DNA of 37,817 bases from Candidatus Peribacteraceae bacterium (GTDB lineage: Bacteria > Patescibacteriota > Gracilibacteria > Peribacterales > Peribacteraceae): the NCBI GenBank assembly GCA_028712095.1, contig JAQTQU010000008.1, forward strand, positions 1 through 37,817, in the 5' to 3' direction. Both the position numbers and the translations under genes were made by a program. The notes under the pieces are model-generated. The model was not told where the DNA came from and made no database searches. It saw only the letters and a list, made by a program, of their open reading frames with translations. Each line of letters starts with the position of its first letter. Position 1 is the stretch's first letter. Shown here in pieces: positions 17,607 through 25,938 of the stretch.

Positions 17607-17643
17607 AGCGCGAGACCTCAAGGTGAGGAACAATGCTCACGCA

Positions 17644-18729
17644 ATGTCTCCTTTCTCCATCATCTTCTGGTCCGCGTTCGCGACGTTCATCCTGACGGTC
17701 GTGCTTCACCTGTTTGCCTTGAGGTTCTTCCCCCGATGGAGCCTTCTGGATTTTCCCTGGCGCTACGGTCTTGCGCGTCCTCCCATCCCCTACCCCACCG
17801 GCATACTCGCCGTTCTCGCGTTTCTGTTCTTCTTCGTCAGCTTCGAATCCACCATTGCGCTCAAGCCGTGGTCGCTGCAGGCGTGCGGTCTCATCGCCGG
17901 TATCGTCCTCCTCACCCTCGTCACGGTGCGGGATGATCGCCGTCCCCTCCCCTCCTCGCTGCGGCTGCTCACGCAGTTTGTCGTGGCACTCGTGATTTTT
18001 CTCACAGGGACGCGTATCTACACGCTGACCAATCCCCTCGCCGCTCTCACAGGCCTCGACGTCTTGCCGCTGCACGTGCTGCAGTTGCCGATTGCCGCAC
18101 TCAACCACCCCTCTCTCATAGGGATGCTCTTTACGGTGCTGTGGCTCTCACTCACCATGAACGCCCTCAATTGGTTCGATGGCATTCGCGGGCAGGTGAG
18201 CGTGGTCTCGGTGCTGGGATTTATCACCATCGGCTTACTTTCCTTGAGCGACCGCGTGGGAGATTTCTCGCTCGGGTTGATCTCTTTTGCGCTGGCAGCG
18301 ATTGCGCTGGGTTGCCTGCTCTTCGACCGACCCGGCCCGCTGACGCTTCTCGGTGATACGGGCTCCATGTTCTTCGGGCTCATGCTGGGGGTGCTGACGA
18401 TCTTCACGGGCGGCAAAGTGGCAACGGGATTTCTGGTGCTGGGCGTGCCGCTCATTGATTCGGGTCTCGTCATCGTGCGGCGGATTCTCAAGGGCAAGTC
18501 CATATTTGAAGGCGATTCGCAGAGTGAACACTTACATCACCGTTTGTTACGAAAGGGCTGGACGGAGTGGCAGATTATCGCGCTCACGACGGCTCTGGGC
18601 GCATCGTTCGGGATTACGGCGCTCTTTCTCTCGACTACCGAAAAATTCCTTGCCGCCCTCGTACTCCTGCTGATCATGCTCCTGCTCTCGATCTATTCCG
18701 GAAAAACGGTCCAACGCCCTACCCCCTAA
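17644..18729 (+). CDS. WecA/TagO/MraY-family polyprenyl-phosphate glycosyl-1-phosphate transferase
   Basis: Multi-TM; LTMNALNWFDGIRGQ, LTLLGDTGSMFFGLMLG, SQSEHLHHRLL. Confidence 0.85.
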   Translation: MSPFSIIFWSAFATFILTVVLHLFALRFFPRWSLLDFPWRYGLARPPIPYPTGILAVLAFLFFFVSFESTIALKPWSLQACGLIAGIVLLTLVTVRDDRRPLPSSLRLLTQFVVALVIFLTGTRIYTLTNPLAALTGLDVLPLHVLQLPIAALNHPSLIGMLFTVLWLSLTMNALNWFDGIRGQVSVVSVLGFITIGLLSLSDRVGDFSLGLISFALAAIALGCLLFDRPGPLTLLGDTGSMFFGLMLGVLTIFTGGKVATGFLVLGVPLIDSGLVIVRRILKGKSIFEGDSQSEHLHHRLLRKGWTEWQIIALTTALGASFGITALFLSTTEKFLAALVLLLIMLLLSIYSGKTVQRPTP

Positions 18730-18733
18730 TCCC

Positions 18734-19078
18734 ATCCCTTCGTTCTACCACCTCATCGTCTACGTCCCCGTTGCAGCCGCGAAGTCTGTTCGTGATGCGA
18801 TGGCCGGTGCCGGAGCAGGCAGCATCGGACGCTATGACAGCTGCTCGTTCTCGTCACGCGGCACGGGGCGCTTTCGGCCGCTGAAAGGCGCGACGCCCGC
18901 GGTCGGAGCAGTCGGATCACTGGAGGAAGTCGAAGAGGAGCGCATCGAGACTGTGGTACAGGAGGATGCTCTGCAAAAAGTGCTGCAGGCTATCGTGAAG
19001 GTGCATCCCTACGAGGAACCGGCGATCCATGTGCTCAAGATGGAGGATTATCACGATCAACTTGGGCGTAGGGCGTAG
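18734..19078 (+). CDS. NIF3/YqfO-like single-domain protein (start uncertain)
   Basis: FYHLIVYVPVAAAKSVRDAMAGAGAGSIGRYDSCSFSSRGTGRFRPLKGATPAVG...KVHPYEEPAIHVLKMED; no ATG/GTG/TTG in frame before 18800. Confidence 0.65.
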   Translation: MPSFYHLIVYVPVAAAKSVRDAMAGAGAGSIGRYDSCSFSSRGTGRFRPLKGATPAVGAVGSLEEVEEERIETVVQEDALQKVLQAIVKVHPYEEPAIHVLKMEDYHDQLGRRA

Positions 19079-19143
19079 GGGGTAGGGTTCCGGAAAAACC
19101 TCTTCATGAAATCCTGCACCCTACACCCTCTTCCTACGCCCTA
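19066..19143. repeat. Inverted repeat between convergent genes
   Basis: GGGCGTAGGGCGTAGGGGGTAGGG ... CCCTACACCCTCTTCCTACGCCCTAC. Confidence 0.55.
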
Positions 19144-20613
19144 CTTTACGTACCGCATCGGCTGACTCTGCGTACCGAACGGCATGGCCTGAATGACCAG
19201 CGTGCGACGCTCGTGCGGCAGCACGCCGACCTCGGCACGGCCGTCGTGGAAATCGAGGACCGAGAGCGTATCGGGCTGAAAGTCCGCACTGCCGAACGAA
19301 GCGCGCAGCGCGATATCGCGCGTGAGCATCGGGGAGGTCACCACGTTACCGCGCGCATCGAGCAGGGTCAGGCGCACGCGCTCCCACCCGCGATCCGTGT
19401 ACGAGCCGTCGTGCGTGATTTCCACGGAAACGACAGGCGTGCCGGAAGCCTGCGGCAGGTCTTCGTCGCGGCTCACCACCACTTCACGCCGCTGCACCAC
19501 CTCCCCTGTTTCGACGGGCAGTGATGGGGAGGATGAAGAGACGGATGCCGCGGAGGCGGCGGGACGCACGGCCACGGTCGCAACACTGCGCGCCGCCGCC
19601 AGCCGTTCCGCCCTGCGCTGCGCCACGCGGGATTGGACGCGTGCGATCCACGTCTGGCTCATGACGCTGGATGCTGCAGAAGAGCTGCCCTTGCCGATCT
19701 CCGTGGCATCCACGAGCGTGACGGGCGCATAGTCCGCCTGCACGTAGAGCAGAGGGTTCACCGTAAAGGATGTTCCGCGGTCCGTGTGGAATCCGCGGTT
19801 GATCGCCTCCGTCTCAGAGTAGCCGACTGCGCGTAGCTCCTCGGCCGTGAAGGGCCAGTAGGGGTGCCAGGGGGCGTCTGCGCGGTCGATCTGAAAGTGC
19901 AGGTGGGGGCCCGTGGCGTCGCCGGTCATGCCCGACAGCGCGATCTGCTCGCCTTTTTCAACGATGTCTCCCGGATGCACGAAGGTGACGCTCAGGTGGG
20001 CGTAGTTGCTGAAGAGCACGGTCGTCTCGGAGGGCCGTGAGGGATCGGGAATATTGGGATGCCGGATGACGACGGTCTTGCCGAACCCCGTGGCGTCTTT
20101 CACCTCCTCGACAATGCCGGAAGCGATGGAGCGAACGGGCGTGCCGATGGGCACGCGGATATCCACGGCCGGATGACTGCCGGAATTCTCCTTCCCCGTT
20201 GTGTAGGATCCCATGTAGCTCACGGAGTAGACCAGTTGCGCCTGCGTGTTGCTGAGTGCGGAGGAATAGGATGGCAAAGGGATGAGCAGGCTCTGGGGCA
20301 CCTCGCGGAACGTATGATCCTGCGGGTTGCCGCCATAGGTGTTCCAGCGCAGGTAATCGGGCACGAGGGCAATAGGAGTGACTGTGCCTGTGTAGACGAT
20401 CAGACTATCATCGTCGCGTCCCATTACCGATTTCCAGAACACCTGCCATCCATGCTGACCGATCATGTTGCCCGTCACGAACGCAAGAAGCGAGAGAATC
20501 GCCACCCAGAAGGATGTGCGCTGCGCCAGGTAGTGGAACGCATGCGGCTCCACGTGCCGGTGCAGCGGAGTGGCGCCAAAGCCCAGCGTTTTTCGGGAGA
20601 CAAGATGCGTCAT
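19141..20613 (-). CDS. M23 family metallopeptidase, membrane anchored
   Basis: TM near FWVAILSLLAFVTGNMI; GSHPAVDIRVPIGTPVRSIASGIVEEV, GDATGPHLHFQID. Confidence 0.9.
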   Translation of the reverse strand: MTHLVSRKTLGFGATPLHRHVEPHAFHYLAQRTSFWVAILSLLAFVTGNMIGQHGWQVFWKSVMGRDDDSLIVYTGTVTPIALVPDYLRWNTYGGNPQDHTFREVPQSLLIPLPSYSSALSNTQAQLVYSVSYMGSYTTGKENSGSHPAVDIRVPIGTPVRSIASGIVEEVKDATGFGKTVVIRHPNIPDPSRPSETTVLFSNYAHLSVTFVHPGDIVEKGEQIALSGMTGDATGPHLHFQIDRADAPWHPYWPFTAEELRAVGYSETEAINRGFHTDRGTSFTVNPLLYVQADYAPVTLVDATEIGKGSSSAASSVMSQTWIARVQSRVAQRRAERLAAARSVATVAVRPAASAASVSSSSPSLPVETGEVVQRREVVVSRDEDLPQASGTPVVSVEITHDGSYTDRGWERVRLTLLDARGNVVTSPMLTRDIALRASFGSADFQPDTLSVLDFHDGRAEVGVLPHERRTLVIQAMPFGTQSQPMRYVK

Positions 20614-20637
20614 AGGAGTGTCTGTTTGTCTGGATCT

Positions 20638-20666
20638 ATAATAACATTTTGTTATAATTTCGTCAA
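20638..20666 (-). promoter_or_regulatory. Promoter of M23 gene overlapping the tsaE-HD start
   Basis: Minus strand TTGACG-N17-TATTAT with ATAAC-ATTTT-GTTAT palindrome at 20641-20655. Confidence 0.5.
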
Positions 20667-21820
20667 TGTCTGATTCCGTCTCTCTTTGGCTTACGGACGC
20701 CAAAATGACCCACGCTGCGGGGGCATCACTCGCGCAGTCGCTCTACCGCATTCCGGTGACGATTCTGCTGACCGGACCGCTGGGTGCCGGCAAGACCACA
20801 TTTTTGCAGGGATTGGGTGAAGGACTGGGGATCGGGCAGAGACTCACGAGCCCCACCTACGCGCTGGAGCAGCGCTACCGCACGGAACACTTCGGGGAAT
20901 TGCTGCACATCGATCTGTACCGGCTGACGCAGCACGATGCCGGCCAGCTCATCCATTCCTCGGAACGGCATCACGGCATCCGCTGCATCGAGTGGGCGGA
21001 CCGGCTGACGGTACAGCCGGACGGTGAAGCTCCACCAGCTCACGCTGGTGGTTTCTCTGACAACCGCCTTCGGCGGTCGCTCGCGGAACCCGCCGAAGCA
21101 GCTGCGGAACAATCAACGCATTCCTCCGTCGGCTTACAGCGACGGCTTCCTGCGAAGGCGGGTGAAACGATTGCCATTGCGCTGACTGAGAGACCGGATG
21201 GGGCAGGACGGGATCTGCGCGTTGCCTTTCAGGATATCGCCCTTCCCACGCTGTCACAGGTGGATGCCTGGCGGCAGGAGCTGTTTCTGCCCCACATCAT
21301 CGCGCGTCACTGCGATATGGTGGCACAGACGGCCGTACGGTTCGGCGAAGAACTGCAGAAGCGCGGCATCATCGTCCGCCTTGCGACCCTGCGGGCGGCC
21401 GGGGCGGTACACGACCTGTTGCGCTTTGTCGATTTTCACCGCGGTGCCGCGCACATCGAACGGCAGATCAATCCTGCGCATGCACGGAAATGGGCGGAGG
21501 TGAAAGCCGAGTACGCAGGACTGCATCATGAGGCGGCCGCAGCCAAATTTCTGACCGGAAAGGGATTTCCCGAACTGGCCGAGATCGTGCGCGTACACGG
21601 ACTCACGCTCGCCGATGCCACCCGCGTCACCACCGAGCAGCGTCTGCTCTACTACGCCGACAAACGCGTGAAACTGGATGACGTGGTCAGTCTGGAGGAG
21701 CGGCTGCGCGATTTTACGGCACGCTACAGCCATCAGGGCAGGCTGCGGGAATCCGATGCCTGGTACGACGAGGCGCGCAAAACGGAGCATGCGCTCTTCC
21801 CCGACGGGCCTCCGTTCTGA
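20666..21820 (+). CDS. tsaE: TsaE-like ATPase fused to an HD-like phosphohydrolase domain
   Basis: TILLTGPLGAGKTTFLQGL, TSPTYALEQRY, LLHIDLYRL, IRCIEWADRL; then HIIARHCDMVAQTAVRFGEEL...AGAVHDLLRFVDF...RLLYYADKRV. Confidence 0.8.
   Translation: MSDSVSLWLTDAKMTHAAGASLAQSLYRIPVTILLTGPLGAGKTTFLQGLGEGLGIGQRLTSPTYALEQRYRTEHFGELLHIDLYRLTQHDAGQLIHSSERHHGIRCIEWADRLTVQPDGEAPPAHAGGFSDNRLRRSLAEPAEAAAEQSTHSSVGLQRRLPAKAGETIAIALTERPDGAGRDLRVAFQDIALPTLSQVDAWRQELFLPHIIARHCDMVAQTAVRFGEELQKRGIIVRLATLRAAGAVHDLLRFVDFHRGAAHIERQINPAHARKWAEVKAEYAGLHHEAAAAKFLTGKGFPELAEIVRVHGLTLADATRVTTEQRLLYYADKRVKLDDVVSLEERLRDFTARYSHQGRLRESDAWYDEARKTEHALFPDGPPF
21032..21175. repeat. Cluster of palindromic repeats inside the tsaE-HD coding sequence
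   Basis: CCACCAGC-TCAC-GCTGGTGG (21032-21051), ACCGCC-TTC-GGCGGT (21063-21077), CCGTCG-gcttacag-CGACGG (about 21126-21145). Confidence 0.7.
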
Positions 21821-22638
21821 TGCAAACCCTCACAACATTCTTTGCATTTGCTGCGAAGTTTCTGCATGCTATCGCCATGCTCTCCTCCCCGCTGCTGCTC
21901 ACGCTGCTCAGTGTCCTCCTCGTCAGTCTTATTTCTCTGGTGGGAATTGTACTGTTCTCACTGCATGAACGCCTGATCCGGAAGTCATTGCTGCTGCTCG
22001 TAGGATTCTCTGCGGGGGCACTGCTCGGCGATGTGTTCATTCATATTTTCCCCGAGATGCTTGAAAAAGAGGGCTTCGCGTTTTCGCCGTTCCTCCTCGT
22101 TCTCGGAGGCATGCTGCTCTCCTTCGTCATCGAAAAGGTCATTCACTGGAGGCACTGCCACTGCTCCGCTCTGCCGAAAGATTCCATGCATATACATCCC
22201 GTCGGCATCATGAATCTCATCGGCGATGCCATCCATAACTTCATCGATGGTGCACTGATTGCCGGCAGTTACCTGATCAACCCGCAGATCGGTGTTGCAA
22301 CGACGATTGCGGTTGTGCTGCACGAGATTCCGCAGGAAATCGGCGACTTCGCCGTGCTCCTCTTCAGCGGATTCACAACCAAGAGGGCAACGCTCTTCAA
22401 TCTGCTCTCGGCGTGCACTGCCTTTGCGGGTGCCATTGTTGTGCTGGCAGCTGCACATTCACTCCCCTTCCTCGGCATGTACCTGCTCCCCATTGCTGCG
22501 GGGAACTTCCTCTACATTGCCGGAGCGGATCTCATGCCCGAGCTCCACAAAGAAACACGCCTCTCGCGCGCGGTCCTGCAGCTGATTGTCATCCTGCTGG
22601 GACTCAGCGTGATGCAGCTGCTCACGTTCGTCGAGTGA
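21820..22638 (+). CDS. ZIP family metal transporter
   Basis: IGDAIHNFIDGALIAGSYL and VVLHEIPQEIGDFAVLL (HxxxD/HExxxE motifs); TGATG overlap with tsaE-HD gene. Confidence 0.9.
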   Translation: MQTLTTFFAFAAKFLHAIAMLSSPLLLTLLSVLLVSLISLVGIVLFSLHERLIRKSLLLLVGFSAGALLGDVFIHIFPEMLEKEGFAFSPFLLVLGGMLLSFVIEKVIHWRHCHCSALPKDSMHIHPVGIMNLIGDAIHNFIDGALIAGSYLINPQIGVATTIAVVLHEIPQEIGDFAVLLFSGFTTKRATLFNLLSACTAFAGAIVVLAAAHSLPFLGMYLLPIAAGNFLYIAGADLMPELHKETRLSRAVLQLIVILLGLSVMQLLTFVE

Positions 22639-23056
22639 GCCATGAGTGGACTGCCGCAAGAAGCAGACCGACAGCACCGGCACACGCGAGCAGGAATGCG
22701 AGCCCCCATTGCTGCCCGAAGAGTTCCCATACCCGTTGCACGGGAATGTGCAACACCGGTGTCCAGCTGAGGAATCCGCTCAAGTGACCGATGAACGCCC
22801 CATAGAGCCACCAGCGACCGACGAAAATGCTGAAAGGTGAAAGGAGCAGGGCAATGCCTATGACAAGCAGCCACCACAGCATCACAAGCATAGATGGTCC
22901 AAACGGCAGAACATTCCAGAGCCAGATGACGACGATGTCCCCCTCCGTTCCTCCGGCAGCGAGACCGCGTTGTGTGATCAGATGGTCGGCGAACAGTGCG
23001 AAGGTAAACAAAAGAAGAGGAACCCGGTATGTTCTGCGGATCTGCATGGAAGGCAT
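22622..23056 (-). CDS. Integral membrane protein
   Basis: Several TMs; MPSMQIRRTYRVPLLLFTFALFADHLITQRGL... Confidence 0.6.
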   Translation of the reverse strand: MPSMQIRRTYRVPLLLFTFALFADHLITQRGLAAGGTEGDIVVIWLWNVLPFGPSMLVMLWWLLVIGIALLLSPFSIFVGRWWLYGAFIGHLSGFLSWTPVLHIPVQRVWELFGQQWGLAFLLACAGAVGLLLAAVHSWLTRRT

Positions 23057-23649
23057 TATAGCCTCCACGGAATCATCTCGTGGGCGACTGTCGCAAGGAA
23101 TGCGGATGTGGGAATTCCCAGAATGGCCGGAGCGGCAATCAGCAGGATCAGCGTGGCAACGAGCAGGAAGAGCAGCAGCCGTTCACCCGACGCAAGGGCG
23201 TTGCCCAGACGAACATGCAGCGTGCGCATGTGTTCGCCGACGTGCAGGAGCATCTCGAGAAACCGGTGCAGAATCTCGAATTTCGGCAGAAAAACGCCGG
23301 CAATTCTGGCAACGGACAAGTCGGCGCGCACCACCCCGCTCAGGGCGACGACGCCGATCGTGTGGTGCAGGTAGACCGAAAACGTGAGCGCCATGACGAG
23401 CAAAAAGATATCGATCAGACTTTCGCGTGCGGTGCCCTCCAGCGTGTGCTTCCAGGAGAGGTGGTGCACTTCGCGGTACTTCACAAGGTCGAGAGAGATA
23501 TGCGCGGCGATGAGCAGCGCGAACGCACCCAGATTCAGGAGTGCCGCGGCCACGACGGTCAGTACCAGGTAGCCTGCGTGAAACGCCGGAAGCTCGTCGT
23601 GTGCGTGCGCGAAGCGGCGCAGCGCGAGCAGAGCGGTGTGTGTATGCAC
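23056..23649 (-). CDS. Integral membrane protein
   Basis: 197 aa, multiple TMs; abuts the downstream membrane-protein gene. Confidence 0.6.
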   Translation of the reverse strand: MHTHTALLALRRFAHAHDELPAFHAGYLVLTVVAAALLNLGAFALLIAAHISLDLVKYREVHHLSWKHTLEGTARESLIDIFLLVMALTFSVYLHHTIGVVALSGVVRADLSVARIAGVFLPKFEILHRFLEMLLHVGEHMRTLHVRLGNALASGERLLLFLLVATLILLIAAPAILGIPTSAFLATVAHEMIPWRL

Positions 23650-23661
23650 TATTGGATATTA

Positions 23662-23692
23662 TAGAATATTTCAGTAAGTTTGTAAACTTTAC
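23662..23692 (-). promoter_or_regulatory. Promoter/operator of the membrane-protein pair
   Basis: Minus strand TTTACA-N17-TATAAT; GTAAAGTTTACAAACTTAC palindrome overlaps the -35. Confidence 0.5.
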
Positions 23693-23823
23693 CACCCCTG
23701 CCATACAGAGAAGGTGTATGCAGTACCGGTGCAAAGGACTCTATCCGCTGAAGACCGTTGAATGCACAGTGCTGTCGGGGTACTCCACCCACGTCCAGAA
23801 CGTCAATGTGCAATGTTGCAGAA

Positions 23824-25101
23824 TTATCGCCCGATGATCTGATGAACCATCTTCAGACGCTCCTTTACCTCACGCTCGAACCCGCGATCGGTCGGTTCGT
23901 AGAATGTGCGCGGCGCGACGCCAGTCGGAAAATACTCCTCCCGCACCACACCGTGTCGTGCGTCATGAGGATACTGGTAGCCTTTGTGATACCCCTGATC
24001 AGCCATTCCTTTGATCGGCGCATTGCGCAGGTGGAGAGGCACTTCGAGCAGGGCAGACGAGCGGATCACCTCCCGCGCACCGGCCATGGCACGGGTGATG
24101 GCGTTCGATTTCGGAGCCTGACTCAGGTAGATGCAGGCGTGGGCCAAAAAGAATTCCCCCTCGGGCAATCCCACGAACTCGAATGCCTGCCACGCCGCCA
24201 CGACGATTTGGAGTGCGCGGGGATCGGCATTGCCGATATCTTCGCTGGCGAAGATCGCCATGCGCCGGAAGAGGAACCGTGGTTCTTCGCCCCCCGCGAG
24301 CATCTTGAACATCCACAGCAGCGCCGCATCACAGTCGCTCCCGCGCATGCTCTTGATGAAGGCGGACACGGTGTTGTAGTGCTCCTCGCCGGTTGCATCG
24401 TAGCGCTTACCGCGCTCACGGAAGAGCGCGTCGATCTCCTTCATCGACAGGTTTTTTCCTGCCGTGAGGACGGCCATCTCGAGCAGGTTTAAGGCAATGC
24501 GCGCGTCACCGTTCGCGAGGAGGGCGATCCGTTCCATGGCTTTTTTCTCCACCTGCACTGTGCCATTGAGTCCCCGCTCATCCGTGAGCGCGCGCTTGAG
24601 GATTGCCAGCAGATCCTCCTGCGAGAGAGGGCGCAGCAACGTCACCTGCGAGCGCGAAACCAGAGCGGAATTAACTTCAAAGTACGGATTCGCAGTGGTC
24701 GCGCCGATGAGGATGACCGTGCCGCTTTCGACATACGGAAGCAGCGCATCTTGCTGGGACTTATTGAACCGGTGGATCTCGTCAATGAAGAGGACGGTGC
24801 GTTGCTTCAGGCCCGTAAATATCCGCTCGGCCTCGGCACACACTTCCCGCAGCTCTTTGACTCCGCTCAAGACCGCATTGATCTGGACGAAATGCGCTTT
24901 CGTGCGCTCTGCCACGATCTTGGCGAGTGTCGTCTTGCCCGTACCCGGAGGCCCCGAGAGGATGACAGACGAGAGCGCATCCCCCTCGATGGCCGCACGC
25001 AGCGTCGTCCCCTGCCCCATCACGTGCTCCTGTCCCACAAATTCCTCGAGGTTCCTCGGGCGGAGGCGGTAGGCCAGCGGGGCGGAATCATGTTTTGGCA
25101 T
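23824..25101 (-). CDS. rarA: Replication-associated recombination protein A (AAA+ ATPase)
   Basis: RLRPRNLEEFVGQEHVMGQG, SGPPGTGKTTLAKIVA, LFIDEIHRFNKSQQDALLP, GATTANPYFEVNSALVSR. Confidence 0.95.
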   Translation of the reverse strand: MPKHDSAPLAYRLRPRNLEEFVGQEHVMGQGTTLRAAIEGDALSSVILSGPPGTGKTTLAKIVAERTKAHFVQINAVLSGVKELREVCAEAERIFTGLKQRTVLFIDEIHRFNKSQQDALLPYVESGTVILIGATTANPYFEVNSALVSRSQVTLLRPLSQEDLLAILKRALTDERGLNGTVQVEKKAMERIALLANGDARIALNLLEMAVLTAGKNLSMKEIDALFRERGKRYDATGEEHYNTVSAFIKSMRGSDCDAALLWMFKMLAGGEEPRFLFRRMAIFASEDIGNADPRALQIVVAAWQAFEFVGLPEGEFFLAHACIYLSQAPKSNAITRAMAGAREVIRSSALLEVPLHLRNAPIKGMADQGYHKGYQYPHDARHGVVREEYFPTGVAPRTFYEPTDRGFEREVKERLKMVHQIIGR

Positions 25102-25130
25102 TGTGAGGATAGGATAACAGGTTTTGAAAC

Positions 25131-25247
25131 AGCTTCTTAGCCGATGAGCTGGTGAGCTTTTTAGGTCTTTGTTTCACCTCCACTCACGATTGTTCCAACG
25201 GACATTTCGATTCCTAAGAAGCTTAAGAAGCTCCAACCTAAGAAGCT
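25131..25247. repeat. Cluster of AGCTTCTTAG/CTAAGAAGCT 10-mers
   Basis: AGCTTCTTAG (25131), GAGCTTTTTAGG (about 25154), CTAAGAAGCT (25214), TTAAGAAGCT (25223), CTAAGAAGCT (25238). Confidence 0.65.
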
Positions 25248-25302
25248 ACTTGTACAACACGTAGCTCAGCAAGGGGAAATATGATAGAATGAAAGGAGTC
25301 TT

Positions 25303-25689
25303 ATGGCAGATTTCCTCCAAACCATCGGGCAACAGCAGCAGCTCTCTGAAGCGGCGCAAAAAAAGGCGGGACTGTCTCAGGGTGCGAAGATGGGCGAGGA
25401 GCACGAGACATTCATGAAAGAGATTCTGCGCATGCTGGACAGCAAAGAGATCGATGTCGCTCAGCCACAATCTTTTCTGAAGATGGAGGTCTATAACAGG
25501 CTCGATGAGGTGTGGAAAGGCAAGGTGGACCTTGCCCTCGTCAATATCGCAAACCTGCTCGGCCACATCGTCGAGTTCCGCCTGAGCAAGAATACACCCG
25601 ATGAAGCGCCGGAGCTGGAATCGATGATCTCCTCTCTCTGGCAGATGAAACAACGCATCGAAGACACGCATGACGTCTTTAAGTTCTGA
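25303..25689 (+). CDS. Hypothetical protein (128 aa)
   Basis: GAAAGGAGTCTT-ATG SD; helical protein MADFLQTIGQQQQLSEAAQKKAG... Confidence 0.6.
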   Translation: MADFLQTIGQQQQLSEAAQKKAGLSQGAKMGEEHETFMKEILRMLDSKEIDVAQPQSFLKMEVYNRLDEVWKGKVDLALVNIANLLGHIVEFRLSKNTPDEAPELESMISSLWQMKQRIEDTHDVFKF

Positions 25690-25704
25690 TCCCCTCCCCC
25701 ACGT

Positions 25705-25938
25705 ATGCCGAAGCCCATGAAAAATCCCGAGCAGCCGAAAGAGAATCCCACGGATCATCCGGGAGAGAGCGAGGTCAAGCAGACGGAAACACAGCCGCCC
25801 CGTCCCGAAGATGCCCCTGAGCGCGAAGTCGTCCAGGCGCGTGTCGCGGTCATCGAAAACACACGTCGTGACCTCGAAAATCTTGCGAGACGCCTGCCCC
25901 GCATCGAGGGGGCACGTCAGGATCGCTTCGTCGCCTGA
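25705..25938 (+). CDS. Small hydrophilic Pro/Glu-rich protein
   Basis: 77 aa MPKPMKNPEQPKENPTDHPGESEVKQ...; overlaps miaA 3' end tail-to-tail by 22 bp. Confidence 0.4.
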   Translation: MPKPMKNPEQPKENPTDHPGESEVKQTETQPPRPEDAPEREVVQARVAVIENTRRDLENLARRLPRIEGARQDRFVA

